DNA from: Nonomuraea sp. SYSU D8015
GTDB taxonomy: Bacteria; Actinomycetota; Actinomycetes; Streptosporangiales; Streptosporangiaceae
Direction of reading: 5' to 3'
NCBI RefSeq assembly: GCF_008065375.1
Contig: NZ_VJYI01000002.1
Coordinates: 868,001 to 932,000, forward strand
Length of the DNA: 64,000 bases
Positions 33,536 to 42,758 of this stretch are shown in pieces. The position numbers and the translations under genes were made by a program. Below the pieces are notes generated by a model. It did not search any database and was not told the DNA's origin. It saw only the letters and a list, made by a program, of their open reading frames with translations. Numbering within the stretch: position 1 is the stretch's first letter; each line of letters starts with the position of its first letter.

Positions 33536-34186
33536 ATGTCGTCCGAACTCCCGGACTCGCGTGTTCCGCCCGAGGCGGAGCCTGCATCGAGGTTGTCTCG
33601 GCGTACGTTCATCGCGGTAGCGACGGCGACGGCGGCGGTTGGCGGCGGTGTGGTCGTGGTGCGCAATCTGGTGCCGGGACCGTCTCCGCTCGGAACCACG
33701 CCGGCGGAGACGCCACCCAGCGGCCGCGTCTCGCTGACGGTCAACGGCAAGCGGCACACCGCGGAGATCGACAACCGGACCTCGCTGCTGGACCTGCTGC
33801 GCGAGCAGCTCGGGCTGACGGGCACCAAGAAGGGCTGCGACGCCGGCGCCTGCGGAGCCTGCACCGTCCTGGTCGACGGCCGCCGGGTCAACGCCTGCCT
33901 GGCGCTGGCGGTGCGGTTGGAGGGCGCGGAGGTCACCACCATCGAGGGGCTCGCCCCCGGCGAGGACGACGACCTGCACCCGTTGCAGCAGGCCTTCATC
34001 GAGCAGGACGCCTTCCAGTGCGGCTACTGCACCCCCGGCCAGATCATGTCCGGCGTCGGTTGCATCCGAGAGGGCCACACCGGCTCCCGGGAGGAGATCC
34101 GGGAGTGGATGAGCGGCAACATCTGCCGCTGCGGCTGCTATGTGCAGGTCGTCAGAGCGGTCGAGCAGGCCGCCGGCGGGAAGTGA
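33536..34186 (+). CDS. paoA: 2Fe-2S subunit of a periplasmic aldehyde oxidase (PaoA/YagT-like)
   Basis: 216 aa. A twin-arginine signal (SRRTFIAVATATA) precedes the two 2Fe-2S domains. The plant-type cluster is bound by GCDAGACGACTVLV plus a later Cys (NACLAL), and the second by CGYCTPGQ and CRCGCY. It passes electrons from the molybdenum subunit to FAD. The Tat signal on this subunit, with none on the other two, implies piggy-back export of the assembled complex as in E. coli PaoABC. GAGAGAGG lies 5 nt before the ATG. Confidence 0.94.
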   Translation: MSSELPDSRVPPEAEPASRLSRRTFIAVATATAAVGGGVVVVRNLVPGPSPLGTTPAETPPSGRVSLTVNGKRHTAEIDNRTSLLDLLREQLGLTGTKKGCDAGACGACTVLVDGRRVNACLALAVRLEGAEVTTIEGLAPGEDDDLHPLQQAFIEQDAFQCGYCTPGQIMSGVGCIREGHTGSREEIREWMSGNICRCGCYVQVVRAVEQAAGGK

Positions 34187-34198
34187 GGTCCGGCTCGG

Positions 34199-35179
34199 AT
34201 GCACCCCTTCTCCTACGTCAAAGTGTCCGACATCGCCGGCGCGCTCGCCGCCGGGCGTCGTGGCGGCCGCTACATCGCAGGCGGCACCATGCTGGTCGAC
34301 CTGATGCGCGAGACGGTGGAGCGTCCCTCCACGCTGGTCGACATCAGCGCCCTTCCCTTGCGCGACGTCACCGTCACCGCGCGCGGGGGCCTGCGCATCG
34401 GCGCATTGGTACGGATGGCCGAGGCCGCCGCCCATCCCAAGGTGCGCGCCACCTACCCCGTCATCTCGCAGGCGCTGGAGCTGGGCGCCTCTCCTCAGCT
34501 GCGCAACATGGCCACCATCGGCGGCAACATCATGCAGCGCACCCGGTGCGCGTACTTCCGAGACGTGACCGCCGCCTGCAACAAGCGCGACCCCGGCTCG
34601 GGATGTGCGGCGCTGGGCGGGTTCAACCGCACCCACGCGATCCTCGGTGCTTCCGATCAGTGCGTGGCCACGCACCCCTCGGACGTCGCCGTGGCGTTCG
34701 CGGCGCTGGAGGCGATCGTCCGCCTGGTGGGACCGGACGGGCGGCGCGGCGTCGCCTTCGCGGACTTCCTGCTGCCGCCCGGCAGCACACCGGAGCGGGA
34801 ACAGGCGGTGCGGCCAGGTGAATTGATCACCGCTGTCGAGATTCCCGCCCTCCCGCGCCCGCTCAGGTCGGGATACCTGAAGGTGAGCGACCGGCGGTCG
34901 TATGAGTTCGCGCTGACCTCGGCGGCGGTCGCGCTGCACGTGCGCGGCGGTGTGATCCGTGAGGCGAAGGTGGCCGCCGGTGGCGTCGGCACCGTGCCGT
35001 GGAAGCTGCCCGCTGTCGAGCGCCGCCTCATCGGCGAACGGCCGTCGGAGGCGCTGTGGGCCGAGGCTGCCCGGCTGGCGGCCGAGGGGGCTCGTCCGCT
35101 CGCCCATAACAAGTTCAAGATCGAGCTGCTCAAGCGCGCCGTCGAACGCCAGCTTCGCATCGTGGGAGGCACCGCATGA
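34199..35179 (+). CDS. paoB: FAD subunit of the aldehyde oxidase (PaoB/YagS-like)
   Basis: 326 aa. The FAD-binding part has GGRYIAGGTMLVDLM and RNMATIGGNIMQRTR. It contains the extra cysteines of the PaoB group, in RCAYFRDVTAACNKRDPGSGC and DQCVATHPSD, which bind an additional 4Fe-4S cluster. The C-terminal CO_deh_flav_C domain covers about 215-320. It is 12 bp after paoA and overlaps paoC by 4 nt, so the three subunits are co-translated. Confidence 0.93.
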   Translation: MHPFSYVKVSDIAGALAAGRRGGRYIAGGTMLVDLMRETVERPSTLVDISALPLRDVTVTARGGLRIGALVRMAEAAAHPKVRATYPVISQALELGASPQLRNMATIGGNIMQRTRCAYFRDVTAACNKRDPGSGCAALGGFNRTHAILGASDQCVATHPSDVAVAFAALEAIVRLVGPDGRRGVAFADFLLPPGSTPEREQAVRPGELITAVEIPALPRPLRSGYLKVSDRRSYEFALTSAAVALHVRGGVIREAKVAAGGVGTVPWKLPAVERRLIGERPSEALWAEAARLAAEGARPLAHNKFKIELLKRAVERQLRIVGGTA

Positions 35180-37359
35180 GCCGGCAAGCCGTCGGGGCGC
35201 CGCTGTCCCGGGTGGACGGGCGCCTGAAGGTGACCGGACGAGCGATGTACGCCGCCGACCACCCCACCGACGGCGTCGTTCACGCCGCCGTCGTCGGCAG
35301 TACCGTCGCACGGGGACGGATCACCGGCATCGATGCTCGAGCCGCCCTGGCCCTGTCCGGCGTCCTGAAGGTGATCAGCCACCGCAACGCCCCCAGGCTG
35401 GCCTACCGACCCAACCCGAGCTCGAACAACCCGGAAGGCGGCGAGCGGCTGCACGTCTTCCAGGACGACAAGGTCCTCTTCCACGGGCAGCCGGTCGCGG
35501 TCGTGGTGGCCACGACGCCGGAGGCGGCTCAGCACGGCGCGAGCCTGGTCGAGGTCCGCTACGACGCCGAGAAACCATCGACGGACCTGACCGGCACTCC
35601 CGCGCACGCCCCGGTGACCTACGCGCGCGGCGACGCCGACCAGGCCATGCGGTCCGCCGCGGTACGGCTGGAGATGACGTACCGCACCACCCGCAACCAC
35701 CACAACGCGCTGGAGCCGCACGCCACCATCGCCCGCTGGGACGGCGACCGGCTCACCGTCTGGGACAAGACCCAGTGGGTCGTCGGCACGCAGAAGGAAC
35801 TCGCCGCCGTGTTCGGCATCGAGCCGGACGCGGTGCGGGTCATCTCGCCATGCGTGGGCGGGGCGTTCGGCAGCGGCCTGCGGGCCTGGCCGCACGTCAC
35901 CATCGCGGCCCTCGCCGCGCGCGAGCTGGCCCGTCCGGTCAAGCTGGTCCTCACCCGCAAGCAGCTGTACTCCGGGACGGGATACCGGCCCGCCTACGAA
36001 TACCACCTGCGCCTGGGCAGCGACCGTCGCGGCCGGCTGATCGCCATGGTCCACGACATCAAGGCAGAGACCTCGTCGTACGAGGATTTCGAGGAGGGCG
36101 TCCTGGCGGCGGGACAGATGCTCTACAGCATGCCCCACGTCCGCCAGGCGTACCGGACCGTGCCGCTGGATGTGAACACCCCCTTGTACATGCGCGGCCC
36201 CGGCCACGCCACGGCGGCCTTCGCCATCGAGTCGGCGCTGGACGAACTCGCCCACGAATTGGACATCGACCCGATCGAGCTGCGCCGCCGCAACGAACCG
36301 TCTGAGGACGAGTCGGACGGGACGCCGTTCTCCACCCGGCGTCTGCGCGAGTGCTACACCCTCGGCGCCCGCGAGTTCGGGTGGGACCGGCGCGCCCCCG
36401 AACCGCGCTCCACCCGCGACGGCGACTGGCTGATCGGCATGGGCATGGCCGCCGGCGTGCACACCACCCGGCGGAACCCGGCCCAGGCGCGGGTCCTGCT
36501 CGACGCACGTGGCAGTGCTCTGGTCGAGGCGGCGACCAGCGACATGGGCCCCGGCACGTGCACCGCCATGACGCAGGTCGCCGCCGACGCCCTCGGTCTG
36601 ACCGTGCGGGCCGTGGACTTCCGGCTCGGCGACTCGACCATGCCGCCGACACCGGCGCACGGCGGCTCGCAGACCATGGCGAGCGTAGGGTCCGCCGTCC
36701 AGGACGGCTGCGACCAGCTGCGGCGCCAGGCGATCGAGCTGGCCGTCGCCGACGAGCGATCGCCGCTGCACGGCGCCGACGCCGGCGACGTCGCGGTCAC
36801 CGACGGCCGGCTGCACGTCAAGGACGACCCCGCGCGAGGTGAGACGTACCAGCAGCTCCTGGCCCGCAACAACCGCACCCGCCTCGAAACGCTCGGCTCC
36901 TTCACCCCGGAGGAGCCCCGGTTCTCCATGTACGCCTACGGCGCGACGTTCGCCGAGGTCGCCGTGGATCACCGCCTCGGCCTGGTCCGGGTCCGGCGGA
37001 TGCTCGGCGTCTACGACGTGGGACGGATCATCAGTCCCAAGCTCGCCGACAGCCAGGCGCTCGGCGGCATGGTGGGCGGCATCGGCACGGCCCTGCTGGA
37101 GCACACGGTCACCGACCACCGCGACGGCAGGATCGTCAACGCCAACCTCGCCGACTACCTCGTCCCGGTCAACGCCGACGTCCCGGACCTGCGGGCGATC
37201 TATCTGGACGGCGAGGACCGAGAGGCCAGCCCCATCGGCGTCAAGGGCCTCGGCGAAGTGGTTCATATCGGCGTCGCACCCGCCATCGCCAACGCCGTCT
37301 TCCACGCCACCGGCCGCCGCATCCGCAGGCTGCCCATCACCGCCGAAGCCCTGCTTTGA
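35176..37359 (+). CDS. paoC: Molybdenum subunit of the aldehyde oxidase (PaoC/YagR-like)
   Basis: 727 aa. The a/b-hammerhead occupies about 10-125 and the Moco domains follow. The motifs are CVGGAFGSGLRAWPH, YMRGPGHATAAFAIE and the C-terminal GVKGLGEVVHIG with the catalytic Glu near residue 693. It oxidises aldehydes to carboxylic acids, probably as a detoxification step at the outer face of the membrane. The cofactor in PaoC is molybdopterin cytosine dinucleotide; the chaperone (PaoD/XdhC-like) gene is not in this window. ATG overlaps paoB by 4 nt. Confidence 0.94.
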   Translation: MSRQAVGAPLSRVDGRLKVTGRAMYAADHPTDGVVHAAVVGSTVARGRITGIDARAALALSGVLKVISHRNAPRLAYRPNPSSNNPEGGERLHVFQDDKVLFHGQPVAVVVATTPEAAQHGASLVEVRYDAEKPSTDLTGTPAHAPVTYARGDADQAMRSAAVRLEMTYRTTRNHHNALEPHATIARWDGDRLTVWDKTQWVVGTQKELAAVFGIEPDAVRVISPCVGGAFGSGLRAWPHVTIAALAARELARPVKLVLTRKQLYSGTGYRPAYEYHLRLGSDRRGRLIAMVHDIKAETSSYEDFEEGVLAAGQMLYSMPHVRQAYRTVPLDVNTPLYMRGPGHATAAFAIESALDELAHELDIDPIELRRRNEPSEDESDGTPFSTRRLRECYTLGAREFGWDRRAPEPRSTRDGDWLIGMGMAAGVHTTRRNPAQARVLLDARGSALVEAATSDMGPGTCTAMTQVAADALGLTVRAVDFRLGDSTMPPTPAHGGSQTMASVGSAVQDGCDQLRRQAIELAVADERSPLHGADAGDVAVTDGRLHVKDDPARGETYQQLLARNNRTRLETLGSFTPEEPRFSMYAYGATFAEVAVDHRLGLVRVRRMLGVYDVGRIISPKLADSQALGGMVGGIGTALLEHTVTDHRDGRIVNANLADYLVPVNADVPDLRAIYLDGEDREASPIGVKGLGEVVHIGVAPAIANAVFHATGRRIRRLPITAEALL

Positions 37360-37429
37360 TCGCTCGCATGCGCGCCGTACAGGGGCGGCCGAGCGGACCG
37401 CGATGCGACGTTGAGCGACTCTCGCCCAG

Positions 37430-37756
37430 TCGGCGGAGGTCTATGGCCCGATCGGGTTCCGGCTGACCTACAGGCCCCGGAAGCAGCTCGTGGAGGCTCA
37501 GGTTGTCCTGGCCTCCACGTGGATCCCGCTCGCCGTCGACGGCACGATCGTCGTCGCCTCGATGTCCATCCTGCGCGTCGTGGACCCTGGTCGGGCGCAG
37601 GGGCCGCCACCCCTCGATGAGCTGTCGAGCTCGGCCTCGATGTCGACGGTGATGACGAAGCGCCGGGAAGCCGCAAACCCCGCACCCATCCCAATTGTTG
37701 ACCCGACCTTCCCCGGCCCCGTTGCGGCATACCCGCGCTATACCGGCGCTCCCTAG
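37430..37756 (+). pseudogene. Possible DUF2637/SpdB-like fragment
   Basis: A frame reading GFRLTYRPRKQLVEAQVVLA, then STWIPLAVDGTIVVASMSIL, resembles the helix region of DUF2637 proteins, which are linked to actinomycete plasmid transfer and integrative elements. There is no proper start, the usual multi-helix N-terminus is missing, and the tail is unlike the family. Listed as a weak trace of mobile DNA; it could be coincidence. The rest of 37360-37800 holds no gene; the promoter of the next gene lies just before 37801. Confidence 0.3.
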
Positions 37757-37800
37757 GGTCTAGCCAGACAAGAAGTGGTCAGAAGGAGAAGATCGCACGC

Positions 37801-38259
37801 ATGCGGAAGATCGTGGGGCGCATCGCGTCTATAGGCACCGTGGGCTTGGTGGCGGCGGCCACCCTGGCCATGAGCACCTCCACCGCCCAGGCGGCGAGCT
37901 ACTGGTCGTCCAGCGCGCCGAAGTACGCCACCAATGTAGGCACAGTGACGTCGAAGACGGTCACGGTCACGCCCGACACGTACACGCTGCAGATCCGGTC
38001 GGGCAAGTGGGGCGGCAACTACTACCTGTGGGCCCGGGTCCCCAACCCCGCCGGCGATGCGGGCGACAACGACAACCTCTGGCTGGAGGTCTACAACCCC
38101 ACGACGAAGAAGTGGACAAGCAGCGGCTCTACGCCAATCAAGAGCCAGACCACCTACTCCAAGGCACACCGGTCAATAGCCGGCTGGGGTTACAAGGCCT
38201 GCGCGAAGGACAACATCTTGGGCGGCAGCCCGGCCAAGTGCATCACCTGGTGGGTGTGA
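37801..38259 (+). CDS. Small secreted protein of unknown function
   Basis: 152 aa with a clear Sec signal peptide (MRKIVGRIASIGTVGLVAAA, cleavage after AQA at about 31). The mature 120 residues are rich in Ser/Thr, Trp and Tyr, with strands such as YLWARVPNPAGDAGDNDNLW and a single Cys pair (KACAKDN...KCITWW). This suggests a small beta-sandwich, possibly binding a surface or polymer. No family is recognised. AGAAGGAGA lies 8-9 nt before the ATG, so it is a well-supported gene. It stands alone at the edge of the mobile-element debris. Confidence 0.75.
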   Translation: MRKIVGRIASIGTVGLVAAATLAMSTSTAQAASYWSSSAPKYATNVGTVTSKTVTVTPDTYTLQIRSGKWGGNYYLWARVPNPAGDAGDNDNLWLEVYNPTTKKWTSSGSTPIKSQTTYSKAHRSIAGWGYKACAKDNILGGSPAKCITWWV

Positions 38260-38317
38260 GTTCCTGAACGCGTACACGCGCGCCGCGACAACGCGCACGC
38301 GTGCCGCTGCCGTACGT

Positions 38318-38740
38318 GTGACATTCGCCGATAAATGGGTCTGGTGCGTTGATGGGGAGCGACTAGTTCCCGCGCCTGAATGCCTGGTCCTCGGCCATGT
38401 CGAGGACCAGGGCGGCAGCGTGCGGATCGTTGCTCGTACCGGCTCGGAGCAGGTGGCCTGCCGCGACCGCCGGAAACCGGCCGCTCGGGTGCACGATTGG
38501 TACCGGCGCCGACTGCAGGACCTGGCCTGCGGCGGTCGGCCCGTCCAGGTCGAATTGGAGGTCCGCCGCCTCAGCTGCGACAGCCCCGCCTGACCGGTGG
38601 TGACGTTCGCCGAGCAAGTGGACGGGCTGACCGATCAGCACCAGCGGCGGACCGTAGGGTTGAGGGGGCTTCCACGCGACCAGCGTCGATGAACGGGTGG
38701 CGGCCTCACTGGCCGGGTGGCCGAGCATGCTCGAACGGAA
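38318..38740 (+). pseudogene. ISL3-family transposase fragment
   Basis: Pieces in successive frames, VRIVARTGSEQVACRDRRKP, ARVHDWYRRRLQDLACGG, then FAEQVDGLTDQHQRRTVGLRG and a last SLAGWPSML, match the N-terminal zinc-binding and helix region of ISL3 transposases. Two of the usual zinc-ligand cysteines are lost (CRDRR for CPDCG). A frameshift follows CDSPA, and the DDE catalytic domain is absent. No terminal inverted repeats could be matched. Confidence 0.65.
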
Positions 38741-38743
38741 GTA

Positions 38744-39058
38744 TTACTGAGCCACGCACACCCTCTGGTAGGCGTCCGCGATTGCCTCGGCGGGATCGTC
38801 CAAGTCGCGGGCGCCGAGTTTGATGCAGGCCCTGTACTCATAGCCGAGCAGCAGGTCGGAGCCGAACTGCGCCCAGGCGCCACGCTGCTCCTGCCAGGCG
38901 AGTTCAGCCTCGTCAATCAGTAGGTTCAGGTCGGCGGGGCGGGGATGGACGGGTAGCTCTGTTGACTGCACTTTCCGGGCGGCTTTATCAGGAGAGTTCG
39001 TAGCGTGTGACGGGTGCTTGAAGAGGAGCGAGAGAGCCTTCGTCGGCAGGTGAGTCAT
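38744..39058 (-). CDS. Uncertain hypothetical protein in mobile-element debris
   Basis: A 104-codon frame whose C-terminal half (LNLLIDEAELAWQEQRGAWAQ and GYEYRACIKLGARDLDDPAE) has a natural, charged, helical composition. The N-terminal half is antisense to spacer and looks less coding. There is no convincing ribosome site. It may be the 3' end of a gene truncated by the rearrangements that also removed the front of the neighbouring integrase. Confidence 0.3.
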   Translation of the reverse strand: MTHLPTKALSLLFKHPSHATNSPDKAARKVQSTELPVHPRPADLNLLIDEAELAWQEQRGAWAQFGSDLLLGYEYRACIKLGARDLDDPAEAIADAYQRVCVAQ

Positions 39059-39848
39059 GGACGGTGGCGATGAGGTTGAGCCGGTCAGTCGGTATCTACG
39101 AGACCGGATGCTCGGTGACATCAGCCCGTTGACTCGGCGGTATGACCAGCATGAACGTGTGTTGAGCGAGCCGATGCCGTTCCTGTTCCAACGTAAAACC
39201 GGCACTTCCCACAGGGTTATGAACTCGCAGACCATTTGGCGTGTTCTCAACCGGCTGTGCCAATCCGTCGCCGAGACGCGATCCGAGTTCGCTGGGTTCA
39301 CTTTCACACCTCACGATCTCCGCAGAATCTTTGCGACCGACCTGGTCAACAACGGGCTGCCCATCCACATCGGCGCAGCCGTGCTCGGCCACCTGTCCAC
39401 GCAGACCACGCGCGGCTACGTCGTCGTCTTCGACGAGGATCTCCTACGCCATTACCAGGCATATCTCGACCGGCGTCGGGCTGTGCGCGCGCGAGACGAG
39501 TATCGGCCGCCAACCGACCAAGAGTGGACCGAATTCGAAGAGCACTTCGACAAACGGAAGGTTGAGCTTGGAGCCTGCGCTCGCCCGTACGGCACCCCCT
39601 GTTCGCACGAGCATGCCTGTATCCGTTGCCCGGTCCTGCTCGTCGATCCGAAGATGCTGCGGCGCCTTGACGAGATCGAGGCCGATCTTCTCGCCCGTCG
39701 CCAACGAGCCGAGTCCGAGGGATGGTTGGGTGAAATCGAGGGCCTCGACCTCACCCTGTCATTCCTTCGGGACAAACGCGCCCGCACACAACGATTCGCC
39801 CGCAAGGTTCAGCTTGGACTTCCCAAATCGCGCCGGGACCTCACCTGA
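39057..39848 (+). pseudogene. Tyrosine integrase, C-terminal catalytic half only
   Basis: 263 codons. The catalytic block is present: TPHDLRRIFATDLVNNG, LGHLSTQTTRGYVVVFDEDL (His and nucleophile Tyr). A cysteine cluster GACARPYGTPCSHEHACIRCP follows, as in the long actinobacterial integrases, and then a coiled C-terminus. Those integrases are 600-750 aa; the arm-binding domain, core-binding domain and first catalytic Arg region are missing here. The ATG lacks a good ribosome site. It is a truncated remnant rather than a working recombinase. Confidence 0.75.
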
Positions 39849-40046
39849 CGTCCTCCGTCTCCAATGCCGCAATCTACAGTCAAGCGTGCCGGGTTCGATC
39901 AGCTTATGTAGGCCCGCGCCAGCGCACCATCGGCGCTGGCCTGCATACTACGGTCGTGTGGGCGGCGTGATCATGAGTTGGAGCAGCGCCACATACACGC
40001 CATACCGAGGCCATGTCTCCGCCAGCAGGGACCGGGCCGGTCGTGG

Positions 40047-41066
40047 CTATGAGCGAGGTGGCGCGGTGCTGCCGCGGATGACGAGCTGGGTCGGCACGAC
40101 GATGCCACGGTCGGTCTCTTCCCCGCGCAGTATGTCCAGGAGCATGCGCCCGGCGAGCTCGCCTTGTTGCCGGACGGGTTGGCGCACGGTCGTCAGGTCC
40201 GTCAGCTCGGCGAGGGGATGATCGTCTATGCCGATGACGGACACATCCTGGGGGATGCGCAGGCCGGCGCGGCGCAGGGTGCGGATCGCGCCCAGGGCGA
40301 CCTCGTCGGAGTGGGCGTAGACGGCGGTGGGTGGTTCGCGCTGGCTCAGGAGCTTGGCCATCGCGTCGGCGCCTTCGCGGCCGCCCCAGTCGACCGTGAC
40401 GATGAGCTGGTCGTCGATCGGAATTCCTGCGTCGCACAGGGCGGCGTAGTAGGCGTTGGAGCGGCCTGATGGTGCCAGTTCCCCTGGCTGGTCGGGGTCC
40501 ACGGCGGCGATCATGGCGATGCGGCGGTGCCCGAGGAAGATCAGATGGTCCATCGCCTGTCGGCCGGCTGTCTCGTCGTCGATGGAAACGTTGGGGTAGG
40601 CGGCGTGTTGGCCGCCTGCGGCGATGATGGTGACGCCCATGAGCTCCAACCGCCGCTGCTCTTCTTCACCGACGGGAAAGGCCAGGACGACTACGGCATC
40701 GACCTTGCGTCTGGCCGGCAACCGGTGAAAGAAGTCGTGCCGGTCGTCGATGTCGCCAACGTGGTAGAGCAGCACGTCGAGCTCGGCGGCTCGAAGAACT
40801 GATTCCAGCCCTTCGAGGAGGGCCGCGAAGAACCACCGGGAGATGTGCGGCACGACCACCGCGACCCTGCCTGTGGCGCCACCCGCTAGACGGGAGGCTT
40901 CCGGGGACACCACGTAGGAGAGCCGCTCGGCGGCGGCGAGAACGCGTTGCCGGGTGGCTTCGGCGACTCCCGTTCCGTTGTTGAGCGCACGCGAGGCGGT
41001 CGCCATCGAGACGCCGGCCTCGCGGGCGACATCCTCCATGTTGATCTTCCGAGGGCTCTGGGACAT
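40047..41066 (-). CDS. LacI-family repressor of the sugar operon
   Basis: 339 aa. The N-terminal HTH reads MEDVAREAGVSMATASRALN, then the hinge AERLSYVVSPEASRLAGG, and a periplasmic-binding-protein-like effector domain (about 65-330) ending with IGIDDHPLAELTDLTTVRQP. It is divergent from the ABC transporter genes. Two identical 12-bp palindromes of the LacI class lie in the intergenic region. A maltose- or glucoside-type sugar is the likely inducer. Confidence 0.94.
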   Translation of the reverse strand: MSQSPRKINMEDVAREAGVSMATASRALNNGTGVAEATRQRVLAAAERLSYVVSPEASRLAGGATGRVAVVVPHISRWFFAALLEGLESVLRAAELDVLLYHVGDIDDRHDFFHRLPARRKVDAVVVLAFPVGEEEQRRLELMGVTIIAAGGQHAAYPNVSIDDETAGRQAMDHLIFLGHRRIAMIAAVDPDQPGELAPSGRSNAYYAALCDAGIPIDDQLIVTVDWGGREGADAMAKLLSQREPPTAVYAHSDEVALGAIRTLRRAGLRIPQDVSVIGIDDHPLAELTDLTTVRQPVRQQGELAGRMLLDILRGEETDRGIVVPTQLVIRGSTAPPRS

Positions 41067-41088
41067 GGCGGAAGATTAACCTACTTTC

Positions 41089-41100
41089 GGAAACGCTTCC
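41089..41100. promoter_or_regulatory. LacI-type operator 1
   Basis: GGAAACGCTTCC with a central CG, the usual LacI/CcpA-class palindrome form, 23 bp upstream of the lacI-type start. It is probably the autoregulatory site. Confidence 0.8.
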
Positions 41101-41243
41101 ATCACTTCGAAAGAGTCTTTCCGATCGCTCGGTATGCACGAACAAGGGCACAGGTCCCGTTGAGTCATCTCGATACGGTTGACCTGGAGTTACGTATTTG
41201 TTACTTGACATGTTGGCGCGATAACTCTCAGTCTTGCGGCAAC

Positions 41244-41255
41244 GGAAACGCTTCC
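41244..41255. promoter_or_regulatory. LacI-type operator 2
   Basis: The same GGAAACGCTTCC as the site at 41089, 155 bp away and about 99 bp before the binding-protein start. The equal sequences and spacing near 15 helical turns (155 bp) would allow repressor looping over both divergent promoters. Confidence 0.8.
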
Positions 41256-41353
41256 GAAACAAGCCTGCGGACTCCTGCGGCCCGGTCCGGGAAGCGCACA
41301 ACCCCCTGTCTGCCGACCGTGAGCGGCAGCCGCATGGATGCAAGGGAGGCATC

Positions 41354-42739
41354 ATGCTTCAGCGCCACACCTCCAGAGCAGGCGCCCTCAGCCGACGTCT
41401 ACGTGCCCCGCTGGCGGGCATCGCCGCCGGGTCCGCGCTCGTCACGCTGGTGGCGTGCGGTGCACCCGGGTCGGGCGGCTCCGGCTCGCCGGCCGAAGCG
41501 TCACCGACCGCGGTGAGCACTGCCGTGGCGGACACCCCGGCGACTCTGACATTGTTCTCCGCCGCGGGGCTCCAGGCGTATGAGCAGGGCTTGGCCGATG
41601 CCTTCCAGGCCAAGTACCCGAAGATCACGGTGAAGCTGCGGGTGGAGCCGGACAACAACTACAACACCGTGCTGCCCCGCCTGCTCGCCTCCGACTCCCC
41701 GCCCGACCTCGTCCAGCCCGCCGACCTCCTCGGCGGCGTCAAGGACGGCTTGCTTACCAACCTCGACGCCTATGACAAGGCCTACGGCTGGAGTTCCAAG
41801 GTCCCGGCGTCGGCGCTGGCTCCCGGGCGGGTGTCGGACGGCGTGATCGGTTCAGGGACGTTGTATCAGGCGGGCGGCTCGGCCGGACCCCTGGTTGGGG
41901 TCTTCTACAACAAGGAGCTGGCGGCCAAGATCGGCATGACGACGCCGCCCGCGAGCATCGCCGAACTCGAAGCCCACATGGCCAAGGCCAAGGAGGCCGG
42001 GATCACCCCGATCGTGGCCTCCAATCAGGACGGGCTGATCGGGCACCTGTACAACCTGCTGCTCGGCGACTACATGGGCGCTCAGGCGCTCAGCGATATC
42101 GTCTACCACAAGCCGGGCGCGACCTTGGACACCCCGGCGGCGGTTCAGGCGACCGAGGTCCTGCAGAAGTGGATCAAGGCGGGGTACTTCGCCTCCGACG
42201 TCAACGCGCTCAACCAGGAGGCATCGTACGGGCAGTTCGCCGGTGGCAAGGGGCTGTTCTTCTTCCAGGGCAGCTGGATCGTGCAGACTCTGGACAAGAC
42301 CTTCGCCGGCAAGTACGGCGTCTTCCCGATGCCGCCGGCCGACAAGGGCGGCAAGTACGCCGGGATGACCAGCAACACCTTGGCCTTCTCGATCGCCGCC
42401 CGCTCCGAGAACAAGGACGCCGCCGCGCTGTTCCTGGACTTCCTCACGACGCCCGCCGCTGCGGAGGTCGCGGTCAAGAACGGCTACGCCGCCCTGACAC
42501 CCGGGGCCGGTAGCGCGGGCGAGCCGTCCCTGTCCGGCACCCTGACCGAGCAGATCCAGAGCGGCTATGCAGCGATCGCCGCGGACAACGGCTTCGACAG
42601 CTGGCTGCAGAACGCCGCCCCCGCCGTCAACACCAAGCTCACGCAGCAGCTACAGCTCCTGGTGGCCGGCAAGGTCGCCCCGGCCGCGATGGTCAAGACC
42701 CTCCAGGACACCTACGCCAACGCCCTCAAGGGCAGCTGA
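41354..42739 (+). CDS. Sugar ABC transporter substrate-binding lipoprotein
   Basis: 461 aa. Lipoprotein signal with lipobox LVAC (C35) followed by a Gly/Ser-rich tether. The mature protein is a family 1 solute-binding protein (AglE/MalE-like): LTLFSAAGLQAYEQGLADAF, GLFFFQGSWIVQTLDK and a C-terminal helix bundle. GGGAGG sits 4-5 nt before the ATG. It captures an oligosaccharide, probably an alpha-glucoside judging from the co-encoded GH13 enzyme. It is the first gene of a four-gene operon under the LacI-type repressor. Confidence 0.94.
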   Translation: MLQRHTSRAGALSRRLRAPLAGIAAGSALVTLVACGAPGSGGSGSPAEASPTAVSTAVADTPATLTLFSAAGLQAYEQGLADAFQAKYPKITVKLRVEPDNNYNTVLPRLLASDSPPDLVQPADLLGGVKDGLLTNLDAYDKAYGWSSKVPASALAPGRVSDGVIGSGTLYQAGGSAGPLVGVFYNKELAAKIGMTTPPASIAELEAHMAKAKEAGITPIVASNQDGLIGHLYNLLLGDYMGAQALSDIVYHKPGATLDTPAAVQATEVLQKWIKAGYFASDVNALNQEASYGQFAGGKGLFFFQGSWIVQTLDKTFAGKYGVFPMPPADKGGKYAGMTSNTLAFSIAARSENKDAAALFLDFLTTPAAAEVAVKNGYAALTPGAGSAGEPSLSGTLTEQIQSGYAAIAADNGFDSWLQNAAPAVNTKLTQQLQLLVAGKVAPAAMVKTLQDTYANALKGS

Positions 42740-42758
42740 GCCCGGCAGCGGCCACACC

